This document shows, piece by piece, positions 44,944-55,169 of a DNA stretch of 64,000 nt; position 1 is the stretch's first letter; every line of letters starts with the position of its first letter. Below the pieces are notes generated by a model. That model did no database searches. It saw only the letters and a list, made by a program, of their open reading frames with translations, and was not told the origin of the DNA. The stretch lies in NCBI GenBank assembly GCA_026119855.1, contig JAOWBW010000180.1, positions 124,001 to 188,000 on the forward strand. Direction: 5' to 3'. The stretch comes from Campanula takesimana. Taxonomy: Eukaryota > Streptophyta > Magnoliopsida > Asterales > Campanulaceae. Position numbers and translations under genes: made by a program.

Positions 44944-47900
44944 GACCCCCGCAGTCAAAGCGGGAGGAGGCCGAATGCTGAGACTGTCCCGAAAATCATC
45001 AAAAAGTACGCGCGGAAGACCTTTGGTAAAAATGTCTGCTACCTGGTAGCGAGACGGAACATGATGTACCCGCACCTGGCCCTTGGCAACCTTCTCACGA
45101 ACAAAAAGAATGTCGAGCTCAATATGTTTGGTTCGTTGGTGATGAACCGGATTACCAGACAAGTAGATGGCACTTACATTATCGCAATAAACCATGGTTG
45201 CCTTAGAGAGAGGAACATGTAATTCAAGTAAAAGATTCCGAAGCCAACAGGTTTCGGCCACCACATTTGCCACTCCTCGATATTCGGCTTCGGCACTAGA
45301 ACGGGACAACGTGGGTTGTCGTTTAGATGACCAAGACACCAAGTTGTCACCCAAAAATACACAATAGCCCGAGGTCGAGCGGCGAGTGTCAGGACACCCT
45401 CCCCAGTCAGCATCAGTATAAGCCGTAAGGGAAGAAATAGGCGATCGGGAAAGGTTTAACCCGAGGTCCAGCGTGCCCTTAACATAACGCAAGATGCGTT
45501 TTAAGGCGGCCATGTGTTCTGTCCGAGGGTCATGCATGTGTAAACAAATTTGTTGGACTGCATAACTGATGTCTGGACGAGTGAACGTGAGATACTGGAG
45601 AGCACCTGCAAGGCTCCGGTAATGAGTCGGATCTGAATATGGAGCACCAGCGGAGCTCCCAATCTTGGGTTTTCTGTCGACTGGAGTGTGTGAGGGTTGA
45701 CAAGAAGACATACCGGCTCTCTCAAGAATGTCCTCCGCATATTTCCGTTGACACAAAAATAACCCATCAATCGACCTGGTAACAGCAATACCCAGAAAAA
45801 AATTTAAGGACCCCAAATCCTTCATAGCAAATTCCGAAGCCAATGTGTCCATTATAGACTGTCGAAGGGAATCTGAAGAAGAAATAAGAATGATGTCGTC
45901 GACATACAATAACAGATAAGCCGTATGAGACCCATGACGGTAAATAAATAGTGAGTGATCGGACCGACTGTGGATGAACCCCATGGTGAACACAAAATCT
46001 GCAAATCGCTGGTACCATGCTCGAGGGGCCTGCTTGAGGCCATACAAAGATTTTTTGAGCAAGCAAACGTGGTCAGGAAAAGAACTATCACTAAACCCCA
46101 TGGGTTGGTGCATATATACTGTCTCCTGCAAGTCACCATGCAAGAAAGCATTTTTGACATCTAGCTGGTGAATAGACCATGAGTGAGCAAGAGCAATACT
46201 GAGAACTGTCCGAATGGTTGCTGGTTTAACAACCGGGCTAAAAGTGTCTGCACAGTCAATACCCACTTGTTGAGAACGACCGTCACCTACAAGTCGGGCC
46301 TTATGCCTCTCAAAAGAACCATCAGATTTCTTTTTATGAGAAAAAATCCACATGCAACGAATAACATTAACCTCAGACGGACGAGGAACTAACTCCTACG
46401 TCTTATTTTTAATTAGAGCATCAAATTCATCTTGCATAGCTGCTTTCCAATTCGGGTCGGTTAGGGCGACTTTAGGATTATGTGGAATTGGGGAAGGAGT
46501 GGAAGAACAGAAGAGGTTGAGATGATGCTTCGGTTTAAAAATACCACTCATGCTTCGAGTGTGAATGGTCCGAGCGACAGGTGTTTGTTGTGCATGAATG
46601 GAGGTATCCGGAGGGGAGCTGGGCCTAGGAGGAATGGGTGATGGAGGCCTATTAGCAGATGAAGAGGGACCCGAGGAATGTGGACTGGACGACCCATTGG
46701 ACGGTGCTGGAGAGCCATGGGCCGGACTACCATGGGCCGGGGGTGATGTGGGAGAGGCCTGGACCAGTGGGGTCGCAGGGAGAGTTGTGGGCTGACCTTG
46801 GGCCAGAGGAGGCAGGGCCGAAAGGTGAGGATAGAGATGTGGGTTAAAAGGCTGATCCAATTGGAGAGATGGGGGTACCATTTGCCCAGAAGCTGGCGTA
46901 TTTTTAGAGAAAGGAAACGTGTTCTCATCGAATAAGACATGACGAGAGATAATTATTTTCCCAGAGTTGAGGTCGTAGCATTTATACCCCCTATGGTTAG
47001 TGGGGAAACCTAGAAAAACACAAGGATTGGACCGAGGTTGAAGTTTGTGGATAGTTGTGGATGGGAGGAGAGGAAAACATAGACACCCAAATACCCGCAA
47101 GTGAGAGTAGGACGGATTCCGAAAGTATAAACATTGAGTCGGAGAGGCAAAGCGAAGGCCTTTATGGGGGATGATATTGAGGAGATATGTAGCCATGGAT
47201 AAAGCATGATGCCAGAATGAGAATGGAAGTGATGCATGAGCAAGGAGGGTTCGAATCAAATTGTTAATTGTTCGAATTTTTCTTTCAGCCTTACCATTTT
47301 GAGCGGAAGTGTAGGGACAAGAAAAACGGAACGAGAGACCATGTTGCTGAAAAAAAGATCGAAATTGCGCATTATCGAATTCCCGCCCATTATCACATTG
47401 GAAACATTTGATGGATCTCTCAAATTGAGTAGATATATACTTATGAAAAGTAAGAAAGAGAGGAGGGACCTCTGACTTTTTCCCAATAGGAAAGGTCCAC
47501 AAAAAATCCGATAAATCATCCAAAAACACTAGATAATATTTATGTCCGGAAGAGCTAGGAACCGGAGAAGTCCACAAATCACTATGCATAATATCAAACG
47601 GGAAAAGAGAACTAGTAGAAGACGGAAAAAAGGGTAATTTAACATGTTTTCCCAAAACACAGGAATCACAAAAATAAACCAACTTTGAAGTCTTACAAGA
47701 AATTAAATTACGAGTGCAAAGAGAATTAAAAACTGGAGCCCCCGGATGACCGAGACGATTATGCCAAAGACGAGGACAAAGAGCCGAAAAATTTGAAGGA
47801 GAAGTTGGTGAGGTAGTGGGAGATATGTTGATTGGATATAAGTCCCCCGTGCTATTACATCTCATGAGAATTACCCCCGTGCGCATATCCTTCACAGAAA

Positions 47901-49338
47901 ATCCAAAGGGATCAAATTCAACAGTAACATTATTATCAGAGGTGAAGCGACGAACAGAGACTAAGTTCTTGATTAATTTAGGAGCATGAAGAACATTGGT
48001 TAATTTGAAAGGAGGAAGGGGAGGGGATAAAGTTTGGTGACCATAACCCTGAATTGGAATAGCAGTCCCGTCACCAACAGTAATTGATTTATGAAGATTG
48101 CTCAAATTAAAATAAGACGAGAGAGTACCTGATGTCCCGGTCATATGTGATGTGGCGCCGGTATCCATGTAAACATTCGCATCTGGTGGGTGCAGGGTCA
48201 TGGTGTGCATTGCGGTCTCGACATCAGTCGGTACATAAGATGGTTGTGGGCTTTGAGCATGGAAAGCTTGGACTGGTTTTTGACCCAACACGCCCTGTGA
48301 ACTTGTCTGAGAGGGATGAGCCCACGAGCTAGTAGGGTATGGGCAAGGAGGTGAGGCCCATTGTGGAGGAGACCACCCCGGATTAAATGGCCACCACTGG
48401 TTCGGCTGTGGAGGGACGGCAAAGCTGTTACCACGACCACGACCTCTTCCTTCAGGATTCCGGTTTCCTTTGTCATGAGCAAAGTTGTTACCACGACCAC
48501 GGCCATTGTTGTTATTGCTACGTTGTCCCTGACCTTGCCCCTGACCATTGTTCCGGCGTCCTCTGTTATTATTGCTGCCATGTCCATCACGAGACGTGTC
48601 AAACCGATTTCCCCTATTCTGTCCTTGACCAGCAGCATCACGTACATCATGAAATCCGACACCAGTGGCAACCAAAGCTGAGTTAGCTGCAAGAGAAGAC
48701 ATGCTCTCCTGCTTAGCTTTACGCGATTCTTCCATCACCAGTCGCGATCTAGCCTCATAGAACGAAGGGAGCGGGTTGCTCTGTTGTATGAGAGAAGCAA
48801 CACTATCATAACTCTCTGTTAAACCAGCGATAACTTGCAGCACCATTCGATTATTGGACACCGGAGCACCGACGTTGGCCAATTGATCGGCAAGGGTTTT
48901 GATTTCCTTACAATAAGCCGAAATATCCGAAAAATCCTCCAATCGGACCTGAGAAAATTGGTTCTCTAATTGAACCGCCCGTGAATGTTTGTTGTCGAGG
49001 AAGATGCCTTCCAAACGCTCCCATGTCTTCTGAGCAGTTGAACCCGGTTCTAGAACCGTTTGCAGAAGATCGGCGGAGATTGTCCCATAAATCCATTGTA
49101 GGACAAGCTTATCAAGCCGTTGCCAGAGTTCTTCTTCGGCAGCCGTCTTCTCCACCGCTTTACCCTTTTCATCGGGTTTAGGGGAAATAATATGGTCGAT
49201 GACCAAAAAAACGTGGCAGTGGATACGAAATAGCTCCGCCCACGACACATACTTTCCACTCTCAGGTTCAAGAGTGACGGGAATGTAGTGCCGGATGTTC
49301 CCAACAGTAAATGCTGGGTGCAATGGTAGGGCGGCCAT
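44941..49338 (-). pseudogene. copia gag-pol polyprotein, one in-frame stop
   Basis: 1465 codons on the minus strand from the ATG at 49338. The gag domain covers residues 1-210, followed by an Arg/Gly/Asn-rich segment at 235-305. The aspartic protease site is MDTGATSHM (DTG at 392-394). The integrase zinc finger has histidines 526 and 531 and CDSC near 557-560. The integrase catalytic triad is D587, D649 and E685, with DD35E spacing. Codon 981 (46396-46398) is TAG where relatives have Trp (KNKT-stop-ELVPRP). Reading resumes in the same frame with RT (LDVKNAFLHGDL, YVDD near 46353-150 codons) and RNase H (SSAEAEYRGVA, CDNVSAIYLSG, KHIELDILFVRE). The stop TGA overlaps the 3' LTR. Apart from the nonsense change it looks functional. 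Confidence 0.93.
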
Positions 49339-49410
49339 GGGAAGAATGAAGAAAGAAAACAGTAGAAAGGAAAAGAGAAGAAAGAATATGGGTGGCGGCC
49401 TAAACCAAGC

Positions 49411-49422
49411 GGTATGATACCA
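49411..49422 (-). other. primer-binding site, tRNA-Met type
   Basis: TGGTATCATACC on the minus strand, immediately after the 5' LTR. It matches the first eight bases of the usual TGGTATCAGAGC site. Confidence 0.85.
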
Positions 49423-49624
49423 TAAAGGAATTAACTCCGTACCTTTCTCATATCATAATAAACGTATATATACATCCAAAAGGCTAACCCTAACCAAATC
49501 TCCTATTCTAAGGAGGAGATATGTCAAACCTATTTATGGATATACATATTAACAGTATATACACATTACATATTTATCTCTATTCTATCAATATACACAT
49601 TACATATTTATCTCTATTCTATCA
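49423..49624 (-). repeat. 5' LTR of the young copia element
   Basis: 202 bp, TAAAGGAATTAACTCC to CTCTATTCTATCA on the plus strand, almost identical to 44742-44943. Confidence 0.92.
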
Positions 49625-49629
49625 ACAAT

Positions 49630-50530
49630 GAGCTGCATCATTCTATAAACTTTGTTTGAGCATTTTAACATGTCCATGCCAAACTCCATCACTAGACATG
49701 CCCGGTTCACGGTGCACAAAAAACTAAAACCGTTTATGAACCGTTAACTCACAGTTCACGGTACGGTTCACAAGTTCATTTAAAAAAAAAAAAATTGAGC
49801 AGCCTTTAAACAATTTTTTAGAATGTTTATTTTTATTTAGTTATAATTTTTTGATACAATCATAAATTATTTTACTTTACATAAATATAAAGGTAAATTT
49901 TGAGATACATATTTTTAAAGGAAATAAGGGGTGTGAGTGGGACGAAAATACTTGTTTTTTTTAAAAAAGAGACGGTTCCCTTATAATTTTATTAATATTA
50001 AGCAAATTTACATAGAGGGAAACAACCAACCTTAACCATTTATAATTAGGGGGGGGGGAACATTTAAGAGTCTTACCTTATAATTTTCTAAAAAAATTTG
50101 AACTTATACAGTATGAACCGCCGGTCCAAACCGCCTATGAACCGTAAATCGCCGGTTCATCCGGTTTACGGTTTTCAACGTTCAAACCTGAATTGTGGGT
50201 GTATCTATCCATCAGCCTTCATATCCAGTAACTGATTCCCAAGTAATCAATCACTCATTCATCAATAACACCGTAGGTCCATAGCACTGAAAAAAGAAAA
50301 ATATGAATTCGAGAGTTTGGACAAAATCGAATGTCAGATGGAAGCAAGTAATGTTCATTCCGTCTTAGTGCCCTCAATAGAGAGAAAAAAATATGCATCA
50401 ATCCTAAGATGTAATAAAGTACAAGCTTTCTCCCAACAGAGATCGATCTTTTACTCTAATCTTAATATCATTTGATTTGATGATGTTACTGTCAGAAGAA
50501 AGGATACCTAGCGATTTTTTTCCGGCATTT
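49630..50530. other. RPN5 3' flank and a CGGTTCA-rich repeat
   Basis: 49690-50190 is framed by GGTTCACGGT / CCGGTTCATCCGGTTTACGG words, which read like worn ends of a non-autonomous hAT-type element. 50200-50530 would be the 3' UTR and downstream region of the minus-strand RPN5 exon. I see no certain poly(A) signal. Confidence 0.45.
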
Positions 50531-50749
50531 TCAAACTTTCAAAGCAGCTTTGTGAACCATAGTTTCCTTGTGAATTTGGTGGCAACTCTTTTCCACGAGG
50601 TCAAGCAGCTTTTCTAGGTTCATTGCCCATGAATTTAGAATGTCGTTGCTATCCTTGGCTGTCTGGAAACTTACAATACCAAGTGGTCTGTCGACCTTTG
50701 CCACCAGTGCTTTTGATACAACCATGTCCGATAGATGCTTTTCAGCTTC
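50531..50749 (-). pseudogene. RPN5: 26S proteasome subunit RPN5 (PSMD12 family), last exon only
   Basis: On the minus strand an acceptor (CTCTCGCAG) at 50750-50751 opens a 72-codon exon starting EAEKHLSDMVVSK. It contains KVDRPLGIVSFQ, SNDILNSWAMNLEKL and LVEKSCHQIHKETMVHK and ends at 50531. This is the conserved C-terminus of plant RPN5, a lid subunit of the 19S regulatory particle in cytosol and nucleus that takes part in degrading ubiquitinated proteins. No earlier exon is found in the roughly 1.1 kb before the duplicated block, nor upstream of 1318. The piece is therefore either a gene cut off at the duplication junction or TE insertion, a captured exon, or a gene with a very long intron. 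The exon itself has no lesion. Confidence 0.82.
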
Positions 50750-51087
50750 CTGCGAGAGAGAAAGAGAGAGAGAGAGTGATGAATCAAGATGGTGCCTTCA
50801 AATCTTCAATATTAGTCAGAATAACTGTATAACTATTCAGGCACAGAGGTTATGCAAATTGATATCAGACAAAAATCACAAACACAACCTGCCTTTCCAC
50901 ATTTATAGTATATTCTACTCCCTTTGTCGCAAAAAGATAGTCCCATTACAGCTAGGGGTGTGCAAGAGAAAACGAAAAAAAAAAATCGAAAACCGTACTA
51001 AAATCAAAATACCAAACCAGAAAATACCGAAACCGAGTATCCAATATGTTAAAGAACAAAACCGCTATCCCGTCCCAAACCGATATA
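50750..51087. other. GA microsatellite and a GGGGTGTGCAA-type repeat
   Basis: Next to the exon, 50752-50776 is a GA-rich microsatellite in the polypyrimidine side of the acceptor. From about 50954 AGGGGTGTGCAAGAGAAAAC followed by ACCGAAACCG-type words resembles the end of a worn hAT-like repeat. Confidence 0.5.
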
Positions 51088-51274
51088 CTCCCCCCGTCCC
51101 ATTTGAAGCTTCACTTATTACCCAAATGGATGTCACGTTGATTGCTTCACCTTTCCTAAAATTGTTATAAATTTAAGCCCCACTTGTCATCCCCACTCAC
51201 TTTTTCCTCTCACATACATAAATTGTGGTCCCCACTTGTCATACCCACTAACTTTTCCCCCTCACACATTTAAG
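51088..51274. mobile_element. Stowaway-like MITE fragment
   Basis: The left end CTCCCCCCGTCCCATTTGAAG is preceded by TA. The body has two CCACTTGTCATxCCCACT units. The right end is lost where the LTR relic begins. Confidence 0.6.
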
Positions 51275-51577
51275 GTATTTAGAGTAGTATAAATACCACC
51301 CTCTCTCCCAATAATAATCAACTTATCAATTAGAGAGAAGTTCAGATTAATACAAGATAGATCTGTAATTTTAGATCTATGGTTGCACATTCAGAAATTA
51401 TTGTGATCAATAATTCGTGCACTAGGTTAGTAAGATCTGTATATGTGAATGTCATTGATAATAATATGTTCTCATTTCGTCCGTTCACGTGGCCAAATAG
51501 GTGAACCACATAAGATCTTGTGTTCTTGTGAGTGGATTTTATATTTATGTTTAGCTATCTTCGTGATTTTCTCTAAC
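51275..51577 (+). repeat. copia LTR relic, Tork-like family
   Basis: It aligns with the 3' two-thirds of the LTR at 1801-2254: GAAATTATTGTGATCAATAATTCGTGC is nearly shared, then GATAATAATATTCTC and GGTGAACCACATAA words, ending CTCTAACA. No primer site or internal sequence follows, so it is a diverged, probably solo LTR fragment. Confidence 0.7.
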
Positions 51578-51838
51578 AACTCGAATCAATATTGAATTTG
51601 AGTTTTAATGACACAAACAGCTTATGTAATTTGAAAATGTGACTTGATCCGAGCTCAAATTTGAATCTTATCATGCTCGAGTTCGAAACGTTATCAACTC
51701 GCGCTTAAAAACAGAGGATGATGTATACATAAATATCTCTATAAGCTTAATGTATCGAGTTCCTAACACTCTTATCAAGACAAGTTCGAGCTTATCTATC
51801 GAGTTGACTTCGACCTGATCTTGAACAACATGCAGAGT
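51578..51838. other. unassigned sequence before the duplication junction
   Basis: Contains TCGAGTT/AACTCG-rich text typical of old repeats (GAGCTCAAATTTGAATC, ATCGAGTTGACTTCG). It ends where the second copy of the duplicated block starts. Confidence 0.45.
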
Positions 51839-52219
51839 ACAAAATCATTTATGAGCTTTGTGGTGGGTTAGGTCACTCATGAAACTTGGACTTAATGGAT
51901 CAGTGCATGGTGTTTATGTAGAAAAGGGATTATCGGACAAATAGTATCATAAGAGAGCCCTGTCATAATCATGAAGCTTACGAGCTTACCGGGTTATACA
52001 AGATCTTGGTATTTCATTGGACCTTCCTAGGTCCTAGTGGTCCTGGTCGTAAAAATTGCTAAATAGCCTGAGTACGATCTTTGTAATTTATTACCTTCCC
52101 AAGATCTTAATTTTAACAATGAAAACATGTTAAAATTACTAATATATCCTCTTATTAAATGTGTAGTAAATGTGCACATATATATGAAAATGAGTAACTG
52201 TATTGTTTATAAAAGAATA

Positions 52220-52486
52220 CTCTCTCTGGTCCAAAATAATTGTCTTTTTTTGCATTTGCACAATTCTTAAGAAATGCAATTATTATCATGACTTAATCAC
52301 AAAAGTTCCAACTTTACCCCTATTAAGTGTGCAACTTTCTTACATTAATGTCTCACACACTAAGACAATTAATAAAAGAGAACAAGTTTCAATGCAAGGG
52401 TAAAAGAGACATTTAGCTCAAAAGTGACAATTATTTTGGACCAAAATTTTGGTCCAAAAGTGACAGTTATTTTGGACCGGAGGGAA
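52220..52486. mobile_element. Stowaway-like MITE, copy-2 specific
   Basis: The ends are CTCTCTCTGGTCCAAAATAA and the inverse of TTATTTTGGACCGGAGGGAA, flanked by TA. Copy 1 has the empty site at 7247-7248. The right end is duplicated (AAAGTGACAATTATTTTGGACC, then AAAGTGACAGTTATTTTGGACC). Confidence 0.85.
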
Positions 52487-52660
52487 TATTAAATACAATT
52501 ACATTGAATGAGTTTTGTATTGAAACTGATGAAATTTGCTTATATTTAAGGCCCAAAAAATTGTCATTTTTGCTTATATTTATGGCTAGGGAGTATACAT
52601 TAGACGAACATTACTTAACTGAAATCCCAAAAAAAAAAAAAAAAAAAAAAAAAAAACATA

Positions 52661-52928
52661 CTCCATCCGTCCCGGATTAAGGTTTTTAGTTTGATTTTAC
52701 ACGGGATTAAGAAAAAATAAATGTTGTGAGTATTGAAAAGTAAAATATGAGTGAGAAAGTGGGTAGAGAGTTTTTGTTGTAGATGTGGGAAAGTGGGTAG
52801 AGAGTGTTTGTTGTGAGAATGGCAAGTGAGTCCCATAATCCATTTTAAGTAATAAGGCAACTAAGAACTTAGTCTAAGACAAACTAAAAACGAAAGTAAT
52901 TTAGAACCTTAGTATGTGACGGATGGAG
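52661..52928. mobile_element. Stowaway MITE in the P450 relic intron
   Basis: Copy-2 counterpart of 7415-7683, preceded by a longer poly-A run (52629-52656). Confidence 0.88.
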
Positions 52929-52950
52929 TAACATCTTTGAATGGACTTAC

Positions 52951-53554
52951 CCAGATAGTTGCCTTGAGGCTGGTCATTGAGATAGGATGTTCATTTGAAT
53001 TGTGGAGCCTAAGAAGAACATCAAGGAGATCTTCCTGCCAACCTTCTTCTGACTTTCTAGCTATATGTTCATTGATAATGTTGTTGAGAACATTATCCAG
53101 CCTCATATGCAACTTATTAAATTTCGGTTTAACCCCCGTAAATATCTCTGCAACATGTTTGAGCGAAGGAAACGTATCAGCAATCTGAAAAGAACTATCT
53201 ACTGCATCCCTGATCAAGGAGATGACAGCATCAGTTTCTTTACAATCGTACCCAAAGGCTGCCATACTAGTTATACGGGTACTGAGCTGCCAAATTTCTT
53301 TACTAAAATTAATCAAAATACTCGCTTTTCCTCCAACTGTAGCCTTTGTTCTGATGGATTCAATCAATTTCCAAACCTCGTTTTCTCTGACGGATTTGAA
53401 AGTGTGGACCCGCGTAGAGCTCAAGAGCTCCGTGGAGCAAATTTTTCGCACTTTTTTCCAGTGGTTGCCATAAGGGGCAAAAACAATGCCCGTGTCGCCA
53501 TAAGACATGCCAAAAACAATAATGGGTATCGGTCTTTGGGAGAACGTGATTTCG
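52951..53554 (-). pseudogene. P450 pseudogene, middle of exon 1 only
   Basis: It corresponds to residues 99-299 of the intact gene at 6389-8602 and is still open, with only a few substitutions (for example Lys for Asn near the EVWNLIES word). The splice donor GTAAGT at 52946-52950 is kept. Missing are the membrane anchor and hinge, the whole second exon with ExxR and the heme cysteine, and the promoter. The upstream junction at 53554/53555 joins it to a MITE interior. It cannot make a P450. An antisense or small-RNA effect on the intact copy is possible but is only inference. Confidence 0.93.
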
Positions 53555-53786
53555 CACTTTGTTCCAAAATACTTGACGTTTCACTAATTTCGAGACATTT
53601 TTTCTCTTATATACCAATTATACCACCATACATTAATTGCAACCTATTTCTTGTTTAAGCATTTAATTGGATTCTTTCAGGGGTACACAATTCTTTTTTA
53701 TATGTATTAATTGCATTTCTTAATATGTGTGATGTAATATGTGTGATGAAGTCTAAAACAACATGTATTTTTTGAAACAAAGGGAG
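53555..53786. mobile_element. truncated MITE at the P450 relic junction
   Basis: Matches 10547-10778 but lacks the left end. It has a short ATATGTGTGATGTA duplication near 53724-53748. Confidence 0.75.
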
Positions 53787-53953
53787 TACTCTGTTATTTC
53801 AAAACAACAGTACAATGATACAAGCTTAGGAAAAAGCATACCAGGGAGGGAGAGCGGGGAGAATTCTGACCGTGTTCGTAACTTAAGATTTTGATATCCG
53901 TTTGTTGATCGGATTTCACCGTGGTGTTGTGGAGATTGAGTAGATAATTTATA

Positions 53954-54200
53954 CTCCGTCCCAAAATGATCTTCATACTTTTTTCGCTGTTATTGCGAAG
54001 GAACTTTGAGCAATAATGTTAGGTTGATTTAATTGTCCTAATGAAAATCTAAAACTTGTTATTTGTACACCATCAACAATACTATCAATACCAAGTTTTA
54101 GATTTTCATTACGGTAATTATATCAACATAGAAATATTGCTCAAAGTTCTTTCGCAATAACAACAAAAAAAGTATGAATATTATTTTGAGATGGAGGGAG
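53954..54200. mobile_element. fold-back Stowaway MITE, copy 2
   Basis: Counterpart of 10946-11202. The arms are still complementary over most of their length. Confidence 0.85.
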
Positions 54201-54928
54201 TAGTTGATTAAAAGTGAGTTTCCTCGATGTTATTTTTATAACAAGTAAGTTACTATTTCCCCATTTAATTATACTATCTATTACTTGTATAATGGCAGAA
54301 GTAAACTTTTGCATAGTTTTTACTTTTGTTTCCCCGCTCATTTTTTACACTTATACACGAAACCGCGTTTATGAAAGTTATTTAATAATGTAACAGCGTT
54401 AAAAACGGGTAACTAATTACTAACTCTGACCAAGACCTTTTTTGGAGCATTGAATATGCATATGAATTGTACCTGGTTTGTTGACCACACTTAATTATTT
54501 ACACAATTTTTTTGTGTAAACAACCTCAGGTAATGTAAACCTCCCGTAATTACTACGGGAATTTCTGTTTGCACAGTTGTTTTTCTATTTACACAATAAT
54601 CTCTTGTTTTCAGTGAAATTGTACCTGGTGAAACGTGAAACCCAAAGAGTAGTGTACATTGGGAGCAGCACTTTGTTGCATGTGAAAATAATTACTACCC
54701 TACTCCATTGTTAACTTTCTACTAATGTACTGCTAATACTTATACTACAATTTCATTGTTCATTTTTTAGAATTTGTATTTAATTTAATAAAACGAATTA
54801 ATACTCTCTTTATTTTAATTTTTTCACAAATATTAATAATTGTATATTTATTATATAAAAAAGACTTATGCACTTTTAAAAGAATCCAAGTATTTAAGAG
54901 CACAATGGGAGCTTTTTCATTTTTATGA
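54201..54928. other. copy-2 intergenic DNA and left end of the PIF/Harbinger-like MITE
   Basis: Counterpart of 11203-11943. The PIF-like MITE end GAGCACAATGGGAGC begins at 54898 after TAA, and the LARD begins at 54929 after TATGA. Confidence 0.6.
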
Positions 54929-55169
54929 TGTAGAAGGGTAGTCCTACGAAATCATATTAGGGTTTGATAAGATTGTAGAAGAGTATTCTAGGTAGGGAGG
55001 CGTTACACGTATCACCGGAAAGTAATAAAGAGGAGGAGCGAGAATAGGAACTAGAAGGATTCCAGGGAGAGACAAGTACTGCGGAACATGGTCTCGTAGA
55101 GAGAGAAATTATGTAATATGGTATGATCAGCCCCTTTTTTTTGCAAATGAATCCCTTGTAGGGTATTTA

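Larger units (their letters stand above)
44742..49624 (-). mobile_element. young, nearly intact Ty1/copia retrotransposon
   Basis: 4883 bp with TSD ACAAT at 44737-44741 and 49625-49629. The two 202-bp LTRs are equal in length and differ, by eye, at one position (CATATT against CACATT). The polyprotein frame is open from 49338 to 44941 except for one TAG. All catalytic motifs are present. Short LTRs and an Arg/Gly-rich gag tail instead of a clear CCHC knuckle suggest an Ale/Ivana-type lineage, but I cannot fix the lineage. It is the youngest-looking autonomous-type element in the window. Confidence 0.95.

Noticed and set aside
48132..48692. Plus- and minus-strand frames overlapping the copia gag tail
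   Set aside because: Shadows of the Arg/Gly/Asn-rich coding region read in other frames.
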